NCBI GenBank assembly: GCA_963796705.1
Contig: CAWCMK010000003.1
Span: 186,001-250,000 of the forward strand
DNA length: 64,000 nucleotides
Direction of reading: 5' to 3'
From: VRUE01 sp963796705
Lineage (GTDB): Bacteria > Actinomycetota > Thermoleophilia > Solirubrobacterales > 70-9
Shown: one piece after another, positions 18,931 to 26,571 of the stretch
How the letters are laid out: each line of letters begins with the position of its first letter
Position numbering within the stretch: position 1 is the first letter of the stretch
Made by a program: the position numbers and the translations under genes
Notes under the pieces: model-generated
The model's input: only the letters and a program-made list of their open reading frames with translations
Told to the model about the DNA's origin: nothing
Databases searched by the model: none

Positions 18931-21238
18931 GAGGCTTGGGCATGACCAGCAGCTTCAGATGTCGCGAGTTGCCCTGCCGGTAGGGGTAGCCGACGGTCTG
19001 GCGCACCTGGGCCCGCATCACGTAGCGCGTGCGGCGGAATGTGTGGCGGAAGCGATAGGCAAGGGAGAAGTGGCCGTTATCGCGGGTCCGGTATCTGCGA
19101 AACGCGGTCCAGCCCCTGCCGACCCTGGCCTGAAGGACGACGACGACCCGGTTGTTGTCAGGACCCGGAATCTGCCCCGAGAAGTGGGCGAAGTGCTTGT
19201 TGAAGACCCGGTTGCTCACCGCATTGAGAACCGGGTGCACGACTGTTTCAAGCGTCGCGTGGCTGACCAGCTCCCGGTGGTCGGGGCGGTAGATGACCGA
19301 GAGATCGCGCGAGGCCCCGGGGGCGATCGGAAAGTGATAGCCCCCTCCCCTGGCGGTCAGCGCGAGACCGAGGAATTCGCGTTCTGGTTCGGTGATGACC
19401 CGGCTGAAGACGCAGAGCGTCGCATCAGCGGCGGCTTCGCCCCCGGCGGCCCGCAGCGCTCCGTGAAGGGCGGAACCCTCGCCTTCCTGGACGATTTCGT
19501 TGTCGGTGGCGCCTTCGCCAAGACCGGCGCTCAGCGCGGTGCCATCGGCGACCGGTGAGCGGGGGCAGTCATAGGCGAGCGGCACGCTGACCGGCGCACC
19601 GACATTGCCCTCGGCGTCGGTCAGCCAGAGGCGCAGGGTGTATTCGCCGCTTTCGGTTGGAGTTTCGAGGACGGGAATCGCCTGGATCGTTTCGCCGGTC
19701 ACGGTCTGGGTGGGAACCGCGACCTTGCCCGAGGCGCCGAGAACCTCATAGTGGGCGGCGGTGATCGGTGAGCCGGCGTCGGTGATGTCGTGCCAGCGCA
19801 CGTCAAAGCCCTCGCTCTGCCGGCTCGCGGTCGGCGTGGCGACCGAGACGTCCTGGGGCGCAGCGGGGGGCGTCGTGTCGTGGGGAATCGACGCGATCGC
19901 GGCCGGCCCACTGAAGCCGACCGAGTCTTCGAGCCAGAGGCGCAGGCGGTAATCGCCCGGCTGGGCGGGCCCTTCGATGTCGGAGAGGTTCGAGAGGTCG
20001 GTCCCGGCGACAGTCTGTTCCGGGGTGACCACGTTGCCGGTGGCATCGGTGATCTCGTAATGGACCCTGGCGATCGGCGAGCCTTCGTTCGGTGGCAGCT
20101 GCCAGTGGGCGGCGAACTGGGGTAGGTAGCGGGCCGGGTTGGCGGATGTCACTTCGAGGTTGGCGGGAGCGCCGGGCGGCGTGTTGTCGGTGCGGATCGT
20201 GCGCTGGTCACAGGTTTCTCCGCCGGTCCCGTCGAGTCCCTGGTACTGGGCGAAATCCTGGGTGCAGACCGAGAGGGTGTGAGCACCGTCGGCGAGACTC
20301 GCGGTGTCAAGTGCGTAGCCGCGGCCCCAGGGGCCACCGGTCGGGCAGGGCTGAAAGCTGCGCGCCCATTCGCCGTTCACCTGCGAGCCGGTCGTGTTGC
20401 AATCGGGGCCGTGGTCCCAGGCCCAGATCTGGGCGCCGTCGATCCGCATCCGCTCCCAGCGCAGGCCCGAGCCCTGGTCTGCGACGGTGAAGTTGATCCC
20501 CTGGCTGCCCCGCACCCACTGGCCCGAGAGCAGCGGGTCGGAGGTTTCGGTGAAGGCGACCTGCGAGTTGGAGTCGTCGGAGAGGATGAAGACAAAGCCG
20601 TTGGCGTCGGTGGCGTTATAACCGGAACGGTCGCAACCCGCAGCTCTAACGCACTCGAGCTCGAAGACGAAGCGGTGGAAGTCAAGGAAGTTGGCGAAGG
20701 GCCAGAGGTGCGAGCCGAAGCTCGTCGTCACCCCCCACTGGGTACCGGTGTTGGGCAGGCCCGAACCCTGAGTGATGAGCTGGTCGCCGTTGTTGGCGAA
20801 ATCGACGACCCAGAAGCGTGCCCGCCAGCCTTCGTTGAAGGTGTAGGCCTCGCGGGTGTAACCGCCGGCGGCCTTCCAGTGCACATAGGGCGGCGTGTCC
20901 CAGTAGATGTCGCCGTAGGCGCCATCGCCGGCGCTGCCGCCCGACTGATTCTCGTTGATCCGCAGGAAGGCGTTTTCACCGGGCGGGTCGCCGCCCTGCC
21001 CGCCGCAATAGTTGTGGAATTCGAAGATGCCGCTCGGATTGGAGCCGCTGATCGTGTTGGTCGCGGTGCCGTAATCGGGTACCCCGTTGTTGCTGGAGCA
21101 CATGACCATCTTGTAGTAGGCGGCACCGGCCCGGGGAGCGGTGGCAGCCGTTACGAGCAGTGTCGCGATGAGGGCAAACCCACACCAGCCTGCCTTACCT
21201 ATGGTGCGCGAACACAGCCGACGACGTCGAGCATTCAT
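18920..21238 (-). CDS. Large exported FN3-like multi-domain protein
   Basis: A 772-residue protein. I chose the ATG at 21238 because AAGGAG sits 5 bases upstream; an upstream in-frame ATG lacks this and would bury the signal peptide. The signal segment (residues ~15-40, GWCGFALIATLLVTAA) is followed by YYKMVMCSSNNG and a Cys/Trp-rich ~320-residue domain of jelly-roll/lectin-like appearance. Two FN3-like domains with DNTPPGAP and DTTPPAAP linkers follow (~350 and ~450). The C-terminal ~200-residue domain is rich in Arg and ends in a short basic tail. The DTTPP-type linkers are typical of actinobacterial extracellular Ig-like proteins. A binding role outside the cell is inferred. Confidence 0.75.
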   Translation of the reverse strand: MNARRRRLCSRTIGKAGWCGFALIATLLVTAATAPRAGAAYYKMVMCSSNNGVPDYGTATNTISGSNPSGIFEFHNYCGGQGGDPPGENAFLRINENQSGGSAGDGAYGDIYWDTPPYVHWKAAGGYTREAYTFNEGWRARFWVVDFANNGDQLITQGSGLPNTGTQWGVTTSFGSHLWPFANFLDFHRFVFELECVRAAGCDRSGYNATDANGFVFILSDDSNSQVAFTETSDPLLSGQWVRGSQGINFTVADQGSGLRWERMRIDGAQIWAWDHGPDCNTTGSQVNGEWARSFQPCPTGGPWGRGYALDTASLADGAHTLSVCTQDFAQYQGLDGTGGETCDQRTIRTDNTPPGAPANLEVTSANPARYLPQFAAHWQLPPNEGSPIARVHYEITDATGNVVTPEQTVAGTDLSNLSDIEGPAQPGDYRLRLWLEDSVGFSGPAAIASIPHDTTPPAAPQDVSVATPTASRQSEGFDVRWHDITDAGSPITAAHYEVLGASGKVAVPTQTVTGETIQAIPVLETPTESGEYTLRLWLTDAEGNVGAPVSVPLAYDCPRSPVADGTALSAGLGEGATDNEIVQEGEGSALHGALRAAGGEAAADATLCVFSRVITEPEREFLGLALTARGGGYHFPIAPGASRDLSVIYRPDHRELVSHATLETVVHPVLNAVSNRVFNKHFAHFSGQIPGPDNNRVVVVLQARVGRGWTAFRRYRTRDNGHFSLAYRFRHTFRRTRYVMRAQVRQTVGYPYRQGNSRHLKLLVMPKPRRG

Positions 21239-21548
21239 TGCTGCTCCTTCCCTGCCATCCGAGCGGACCTTCACCCGGGTATTCACGGCCTCGCGGGCCT
21301 CCGTCACCCCCCAGACGCACCGGCCTCCTGATCGATACCCCAGGGGGTGAAATATTTCGTTGAGCGACCCTAAGCGTGCCGGCCGTCGGCTTCAATTGGA
21401 GAGTCGTCGAGGCAAGCGGTCCTCAGTAGTGAGGATGCCGGCGCAGCGCCACGCTTATGTTGGGTTCAAGCTGCTAGCTTCGTGGACTTTCCGTGTGGAG
21501 GGGCGGAGGTGACCTGGCCGGGTGGAGGCAAGGCCATCTGCCGGGAAT
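21239..21548. other. Intergenic region without a recognised gene
   Basis: Contains the ribosome binding site for the exported protein at 21238. Near 21340 there is a C4/G5 stretch followed by an AT-rich AAATATTTCG box, which could be part of its promoter. Nothing else could be supported. Confidence 0.4.
21244..21249 (-). promoter_or_regulatory. Ribosome binding site deciding the start at 21238
   Basis: AAGGAG on the minus strand with a 5-base gap to the ATG supports the downstream start over the in-frame ATG at 21307. Confidence 0.6.
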
Positions 21549-22476
21549 TCAGCTGGCGGAACCAGCCTTCTGCCGTTCGGCGTCTCCCAGCACATCCTCG
21601 AGGCGCCGCGCGAGACGGTCGATCAGGGCGGCGTAGGCCTCGATCTGATCCCCGGCCTCCTCCCCACCCCAGCCCGCGAGGTAGGGGATCGAGTTGCCGG
21701 CGGTGTCGAGCCCGAGCGAACCGCTGACCGAGTAGGCGACGGACTCGACGACCACCTCCTCGGCGCGATAGTCGAGCTTGGGGTCCTCCTCGCGCCGCTC
21801 GCTTCGGATTAGGGCGTGGGCGAGCTCGTGTATCAGGGTCGCGAGCTGAGCATTGGGCGAGTGCTCGGGGCTGGAGTCGATCACGATGCGACCGGAGGCG
21901 GGCTCGTGGTAGCCGGCGGCCGCTCCGGGAATCGGCTCGAAGCTGACCGAGGAGCCGAGAACCTGCGGCGAACTCACTCAGCGGAGCGAGCAGATGGGCG
22001 AGGCCCGCGCCGGCGACGGGCTCGTGGGGTGGTTCGAGCGCTGCGGGGCCGCCGGGGTGATCGGGGAGCTGGTCGACCTGGGAGCGGTCGAAGACCGGGA
22101 CGAGGCGAAAGAAGGTCGGTGGCCGTTCCTCGGGACGCGCGCCCGCCTGCCGCCAGGCGGCGAGGGCCTTCTTCGAAGGTGGCACCGGCGCCCAGATGCG
22201 GATCGCCCGCTCACCCCTGCGTACGCAGTAGCCGAGTTCCAGCCAGGCGCGAAAACCGGCCACGCGGGTCGCGTCGGGACACTGGTGGGCGATCAGCAGC
22301 TGGTTGTGGAAGCTGTAGGTGTGAAAATGGCGGCGGGTCCGAAGCCAGCACCGCCAGCCCTCGGAGGTCTGCAGGGCGGCGAGCGCGGCCTTCATCTGGG
22401 CGCGCTCTGCGGCGCGTCGGGTCGCGCGCTGCTCGTCGCTGATCGAGCTGCTTCGGGGTCTCGCGGTGGCGCTCAT
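21549..22476 (-). pseudogene. ArdC-like antirestriction protein/metallopeptidase, one frameshift
   Basis: The N-terminal part (from ATG 22476) has the ArdC-type domain: HTYSFHNQLLIAHQCPDATR, then FRAWLELGYCVRRGERAI and FRLVPVFDRSQ. The C-terminal part has the zinc-peptidase helix IHELAHALI and the preceding GAAAGYHEPASGRIVID. The two halves are in different frames. Removing one G near 21969 (CAGGTTCTC to CAGTTCTC) joins them as EFAAVLGSSVSFEPIPG, which fits the family. ArdC-family proteins bind single-stranded DNA and protect plasmids or conjugative elements from restriction, so this gene marks a mobile origin. The frameshift may be real inactivation or a sequencing error. Confidence 0.75.
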
Positions 22477-22612
22477 CGTGGACTCGCCGCCGCCGAGACC
22501 CGCGCGCGGAGTGGCAGCTCGGGACAGTGGCGCGGCACCACCAGGGCGCGAGAGCGACGGCGGGTGCTCTCGCAGCGCGGCGGACCGATACTGAGACAGC
22601 GACGCGATCGGG

Positions 22613-23548
22613 TCATTGAGGGTGAGACGGAGCAGGAGCTGTTTGCGACACCGTCGTGGCGCGCAGAAGCCGCTCGATCCGCAGCGCGACCGGCGGGTGC
22701 ACGGCGCGGTTGAGGAGGAGGCCGGGCCGGGGAGCGTCGAGAGCCTGCGCGTAGTCGGTGAGGTGGGAGGCAAGCTCAAAGGCCTGCCCGAGATCGGCGG
22801 CGTGAAGATCGGCGGCGTACTCGCGGGCGCGCCAGTAAGCCGCCCACAGTGGGGCGAGGACCCTTGGCCCGGGTCCCGCGAGTGCGAGTGAGAGGGCGGT
22901 GCGGCAGAGGAGCCAGAGGAGGCCACCGGCAGATTCGTGATCGGCCGGTCGACGCTCGGAGGTGAACGCCGACGTATACAGCGCCCGAGGCCAGAGGCGC
23001 AGGCGGAAGATGGCCTCCGTCAGGCGGGCATCGAGGGATTCGAGGTGGCCGAGCTCATGGGCGATGACGGCGACGAGCGCGTCCGATTGGAGCAGAGCGC
23101 GACTGAGGAGCAGGACCCGCCCGCGCGCGACGGCGTTTGGGAGCGGGTCATCGAGGACGAAGCAGAGGGGCGTTTCCAGCTCGGGGTCGGCCGCGCGCAA
23201 GAGTGTGATCGCATCCCGGTAGGTCTCGGCCTCCGGCGCCGTGAGGCGACGCGCTCCAAGACGGCGGCGCAAGACAGAGCCTCGGCCCGGCGCAATGAGC
23301 GCGATGGTTGAGTAGGCGAGCGGGGCGGCCGCAGCGAACCAGGCGAGCTGCTGGGCGCACAGCCCGAGGGGTAGGAGTACCTCGATGCTCGAGATCCCGA
23401 GGAAGATCAGGAGCCAGCGGGTGCTGGCTCCGAGCAGCACCTCGACGGCGAGCGTCAGGAGGTAGAGGCCGAGCCCGACCGCGGCTGAGATGAGGGCCGC
23501 GGCTGCGCCGGGGCCGCTAGGAGATGCCGGTTTCGTCTGGGTGCGCAT
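22613..23548 (-). CDS. M48-family membrane zinc metalloprotease
   Basis: A 311-residue protein. Two N-terminal hydrophobic segments (residues ~15-40 and ~45-88) anchor it. The zinc site is HELGH (His164, Glu165, His168), with the third ligand in REYAADLHAAD (Glu243), the pattern of M48/HtpX-like peptidases. More hydrophobic residues lie around 205-240. Family members degrade misfolded membrane proteins or process peptides; the specific target here is unknown. It lies between the ArdC-like gene and a DNA-binding protein, all on the minus strand. The start is ATG at 23548. Confidence 0.85.
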   Translation of the reverse strand: MRTQTKPASPSGPGAAAALISAAVGLGLYLLTLAVEVLLGASTRWLLIFLGISSIEVLLPLGLCAQQLAWFAAAAPLAYSTIALIAPGRGSVLRRRLGARRLTAPEAETYRDAITLLRAADPELETPLCFVLDDPLPNAVARGRVLLLSRALLQSDALVAVIAHELGHLESLDARLTEAIFRLRLWPRALYTSAFTSERRPADHESAGGLLWLLCRTALSLALAGPGPRVLAPLWAAYWRAREYAADLHAADLGQAFELASHLTDYAQALDAPRPGLLLNRAVHPPVALRIERLLRATTVSQTAPAPSHPQ

Positions 23549-23667
23549 GTCCGACCCCGCGCACGCCGCGCGTGCGACAAATGGGAGGCAGGTGCACCCA
23601 GACGGATCGGGACGTGAGCGGTGCCCAGAGGGGCGCGCCGAATCCGGGTTTCCGCGACGCGCGAGGT

Positions 23668-23689
23668 GGCGGTCTCGCCGGAGACCGCC
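23668..23689. terminator. Perfect 9-bp hairpin downstream of the H1-like gene
   Basis: GGCGGTCTC / GCCG / GAGACCGCC lies about 90 bases after the stop of the minus-strand H1-like gene and before the M48 gene. A terminator is probable, although no T tract follows. Confidence 0.45.
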
Positions 23690-23781
23690 GCGGAGTCAAA
23701 CCCCTGCTTGGGGCTCTCGTTACGGAGAGACCGCGGTCCGGGCGGGTTGGTTTGCGCCCGGTTCAGCGGTGTACGGGGGGA

Positions 23782-24234
23782 CTACGCTTTCGCTGTTTTT
23801 TTTCGGCGACGTTTGGTGGTTTTTTTGGTGCGGGTCTGTTTTTTCGCGCGGGTCGCTTTTTTCGCTCGGGTCGCTTTTTTCGCGGTCGTCTCTTTGGCGA
23901 TCCGATAGCCGCTGCCGTCCTTTTCGATCTCGCCCCCTTTGACGAGCTGGCGAGCGAGTGCGTAGAGCGGGTTGGGGGCGGTGCCGATCTGCTTGGCGAT
24001 CTGACTCACCGTGATCCCCGACTGCTCGCGGACGGCGTCAATCAACTGCTGGCGACGCTGACCGGGGCGGGCTCGTTTACGGCGCCGCTTGCGGGGCCGC
24101 GAGGGCTGGGGCTGGGAGGAATCACCTGAGCCGATGTGGAGCCCTCGAAGGGCACGCTCGATTCTCTGGCTCTCCTCGCTCAGCTCTCCGAGACGCTGTT
24201 CGAGCTTGACCCTTACCTCCGCTACGACGTCCAT
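23782..24234 (-). CDS. Winged-helix DNA-binding protein with histone H1-like Lys/Arg/Ala tail
   Basis: 150 residues from the ATG at 24234, which has GGGAGAG about 7 bases upstream. Residues 1-30 form an amphipathic, probably coiled-coil helix (VRVKLEQRLGELSEESQRI). Next comes a basic linker (PRKRRRKRARPGQRR). Residues ~65-110 form a helix-turn-helix of winged type (ITVSQIAKQIG...LYALARQLVKGGEIEKDG). The tail repeats AKKATRAKKATRAKK and ends TKRRRKKTAKA, like the C-terminal tail of histone H1. The DNA for the tail has several T6 runs, unusual for this GC-rich sequence. A nucleoid-associated or element-borne silencing protein is inferred. Confidence 0.75.
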   Translation of the reverse strand: MDVVAEVRVKLEQRLGELSEESQRIERALRGLHIGSGDSSQPQPSRPRKRRRKRARPGQRRQQLIDAVREQSGITVSQIAKQIGTAPNPLYALARQLVKGGEIEKDGSGYRIAKETTAKKATRAKKATRAKKQTRTKKTTKRRRKKTAKA

Positions 24235-24411
24235 TGCCACATCTCTCCCTTGGTTGACTGGCCGGGGCAGTGCACGATATACCCGCAGCGCTCGAGCAAC
24301 CATGGTCGATCCTCGATGCTTCTTCGCGGGCGGGTTTGCCCGGCCGCATCGATCGGCGATTGACCGGCAGAGTGAGACGATCTCTTGTGTGCGGCGATCC
24401 CCCTTCGCGAA

Positions 24412-24441
24412 GGAACAATCGAGGAACAATTTGGGAACAAT
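24412..24441. repeat. Three GGAACAAT direct repeats at 11-bp spacing
   Basis: GGAACAAT begins at 24412, 24423 and 24434, exactly one helical turn apart, so the sites face the same side of DNA. Such arrays bind regulators, integrase arm domains or excision factors. The position next to the tRNA-like remnant favours one of the latter two. Confidence 0.7.
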
Positions 24442-24483
24442 TTGCGTCCTTTTGAGTCAGCTATTATCTCCGCATGTCCCCTA

Positions 24484-24509
24484 AAAAGACCCTGATTTCC
24501 AGGTCTTTT
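24484..24509. terminator. Bidirectional hairpin with A4/T4 ends
   Basis: AAAAGACC (24484-24491) pairs perfectly with GGTCTTTT (24502-24509) across a 10-base loop. The A and T runs make it a rho-independent terminator in either direction. Confidence 0.6.
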
Positions 24510-24547
24510 GGCTTGATGGCCGGAAACGGAAAATGTCCAAATCGCTG

Positions 24548-24580
24548 CTCCTAAGGAGTAGGTCGCAGGTTCGAATACCT
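24548..24580 (+). other. tRNA-Arg(CCU)-like 3' remnant, possible attachment site
   Basis: CTCCTAAGGAG resembles the anticodon loop of tRNA-Arg(CCU), followed at normal spacing by GGTCGCAGGTTCGAAT, which matches a T-arm. The 5' half of a tRNA is absent, the anticodon stem does not pair, and the T-stem is imperfect (ACCTAG instead of CCTGC). It is therefore not a working tRNA. Displaced tRNA 3' ends of this kind are left where elements integrate at tRNA genes. The remnant's orientation would put the element to its left. Confidence 0.4.
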
Positions 24581-25144
24581 AGTCGACGCTGCATGGTCCC
24601 CAGGCAACTCATCAACCCGACGAGACCGAACTTCGGGTCGGAAGTGCCGAAGGCGCCACCGTCTGAGTCCCTCCAGCGCAAGGTTACGCACCTCGGCTAG
24701 CACTTCACGGCGGTGGCCGCGACCATCGCGAAGAGCACTGAACAGCACCGAGAGCGAGAAGGGTGGGGTGAATAGTTGAGACGGTGCGAACTCGTGGTTC
24801 AGGACGCGCAGCAGCTTCTCGACGATTTCCGGATCCGAGGCGAAGCGGGCCTGGGCGGCAGCGCTCAGGTGGGGCGCGCGGTCTGAGGCGCCGAGGTCCT
24901 GAGCGAACCAGTACATCTCCCAGGCGTCCCGATCCCGCCAGTCCCACCAATCAAGAAGAGGCTGCTCATCGGGCTCGGGCCCAGCAAGTGATTCCTCGAT
25001 TGCTGGGACCATCGCCTCCACTTGGCGTAGAGCGTCGGCGATTCCCTGTCCGGGTGTGGGTCCTTGAAGTGGCAGGGTCACCGGATCCGACAGAATCGAC
25101 GCGGCCGATCCTGTGAGTCCGGCCGGCCAGTTCCCAAGCGCCAC
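24551..25144 (-). CDS. Hypothetical protein, ending in the tRNA-like remnant
   Basis: 197 residues from the GTG at 25144. The middle looks truly coding, with codon bias like its neighbours and acidic/aromatic stretches such as LLDWWDWRDRDAWEMYWFAQ. I do not recognise a family. The final ~12 residues (STRYSNLRPTP) are encoded by the tRNA-like remnant, so the native C-terminus was probably altered by integration. The frame stays open upstream to 25444 without any ATG, GTG or TTG other than the GTG used, so the 5' end may be truncated or the gene damaged. Confidence 0.5.
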   Translation of the reverse strand: MALGNWPAGLTGSAASILSDPVTLPLQGPTPGQGIADALRQVEAMVPAIEESLAGPEPDEQPLLDWWDWRDRDAWEMYWFAQDLGASDRAPHLSAAAQARFASDPEIVEKLLRVLNHEFAPSQLFTPPFSLSVLFSALRDGRGHRREVLAEVRNLALEGLRRWRLRHFRPEVRSRRVDELPGDHAASTRYSNLRPTP

Positions 25145-25444
25145 CCACGGTTGGCTGCTCTCGAGATCGGGGGAGCCTTCGGCGGCGAGGGAGACGGGCT
25201 GGGGATCATTCGAGCCCTCGGCGTGAACCTGATGGTCGGCCTCGGCGACAGTCGCGAGAAGGCCGAAGCATCCTTCCGCTCCGCCGAACGGACAAGGCTC
25301 GCGGCGAGCGGCGCTCCGACCGAGTGAGGTCTGCTGGAAAGGGAAGTGATCGAGGAGACCAGCTGGTTTCAGGGCTGGGCAGCTGAAGTCGCGGGCCTGA
25401 AAGCTGAGGCTGTTTCGCTTTCTCCAAAGGCCACGCCCTCGGCA

Positions 25445-25594
25445 TCATCGGGATCGCTTGCGGCGTTCGAGTCGAGCGACGATCGAGGGCCAGAGGCGGA
25501 TCAAGAGGATCACCGCGAGGAGGGCGAGGATCGCAATCCAGCCGTGGCCAAAGAGCTGATGGAAGATGAGGCGCTGACCGACAGCGAAGGGCAC
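25445..25594 (-). CDS. Possible small membrane protein or C-terminal remnant
   Basis: A 49-residue frame from GTG 25594. It has a strong hydrophobic helix (GWIAILALLAVILLIRLW) and a positive end (ARLERRKRSR). No ribosome binding site is visible, and the frame continues upstream without a better start, so it may be the tail of a broken gene. It is in the same frame as the hypothetical protein downstream, separated only by this TGA. Confidence 0.3.
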   Translation of the reverse strand: MPFAVGQRLIFHQLFGHGWIAILALLAVILLIRLWPSIVARLERRKRSR

Positions 25595-25665
25595 CGCTGA
25601 AATGTTCGCAAGGTGGCGACGGGTCGGGGCTGGAGGCGTGCGAAAGTCCTGCGCCAGTAGTCGCC

Positions 25666-26571
25666 TCAGAATCCTCGCGAGAGCCGAGTCTTGTACTGAG
25701 TGCCGGTCAATCCGACATCCGGATCTCCGAGAAAGGAGACCGCCAGTGTTCCGCTCCAGCTGCGCTGACCGTTTGGCCCGCGGCTCAGAACGGCCGTACC
25801 TCTGAAGGGTTCGGCGCCATTGAGGCGTGCTGTGCTGAGACGAGCGTCAGCGGTAAACGCGCTCCGGGAGGCGAGCGCATATGCAACGCGGTAGGTTCCG
25901 AGCTTCTCGACGACGTTCTCCTCTTCAGCGACGTAGAGAGTCGCGTGTCCAGGCCGCCGGATCGCCTCGAAGCGCCGGGCCAGCGGACCGCTTCGGTATC
26001 CGACAAACAGACGCATGGCCGGTCCCCTGGTCGGTTGGAGAGGGGTCACCGTCTGCGGAAGTGGAGGCAAAGTTTCATCGGCACCGCTGCTCATTGCCGA
26101 GGGCACGCACGGCGATCGCACAGAGATCTCCTCGCCCGATACGCGATGCCGGGTTGTTGTTAGGTAGCCGCCCTCGCCTCGGAAACGCAGCCGCCCGCTG
26201 AAGACACCGCGCCGCCGCACGATCGAGTGCCCCGCCAGGCAGCCGCCCACGCCGCGAACGGGCCGCCACTTCGTGGTCGGTCGAAAGCGCATCGCGAGGC
26301 GACCAAGCTCGCCGAAATGCGCGGCGAGGTGGTCCTGCCCGACCGTGCCCCGGGCGACGTAGGCGCTTTCTGCCCCGCGATGGCGCCTCGATTCTGATCG
26401 CCGGACACTGAGGATGACGGTGCTGCGTTCCGCTACCACCCGAACCCGATCGCCGCGCCCGGCGACGTAGCCGAAGCGCAGATTGACCGGCTGCGCAGAG
26501 ACCGTGGCGGGGAGCAGCGAGAGTGCGAGCAGTGCCGCCGCCACCAGGCAAACGACGCGCGGTGCGCTCAT
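25666..26571 (-). CDS. Exported protein coupled to the secreted serine protease
   Basis: 301 residues from the ATG at 26571, which overlaps the protease stop by four bases (ATGA). The signal peptide is RVVCLVAAALLALSLLPA with cleavage near VSA-QP. The mature part is Arg-rich and beta-like (LRFGYVAGRGDRVRVVAERS, TTTRHRVSG). One Cys lies in GGCLAGH and one in RSPCVPS. I do not recognise a family. Tight coupling to a V8-like protease suggests a substrate, inhibitor or helper protein; this is inference only. Confidence 0.7.
   Translation of the reverse strand: MSAPRVVCLVAAALLALSLLPATVSAQPVNLRFGYVAGRGDRVRVVAERSTVILSVRRSESRRHRGAESAYVARGTVGQDHLAAHFGELGRLAMRFRPTTKWRPVRGVGGCLAGHSIVRRRGVFSGRLRFRGEGGYLTTTRHRVSGEEISVRSPCVPSAMSSGADETLPPLPQTVTPLQPTRGPAMRLFVGYRSGPLARRFEAIRRPGHATLYVAEEENVVEKLGTYRVAYALASRSAFTADARLSTARLNGAEPFRGTAVLSRGPNGQRSWSGTLAVSFLGDPDVGLTGTQYKTRLSRGF

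Larger units (their letters stand above)
24235..24550. other. Gene-free region with direct repeats and hairpin
   Basis: No gene is seen. The region is less GC-rich than its surroundings. It contains the 11-bp direct repeats, a bidirectional hairpin, and the upstream region of the H1-like gene. It resembles the arm region next to an integration site. Confidence 0.5.

Noticed and set aside
20279..21331. Plus-strand open frame of ~350 codons
   Set aside because: Antisense to the FN3-like exported protein, which has a signal peptide, ribosome binding site and domains; the plus frame has none.
24548..24580. Complete tRNA-Arg gene
   Set aside because: Only the anticodon-loop to T-arm part matches; stems do not pair and the 5' half is missing.
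25445..25447. TGA read as selenocysteine
   Set aside because: No SECIS-like hairpin directly follows and no selenoprotein family matches; a plain stop or point mutation is simpler.
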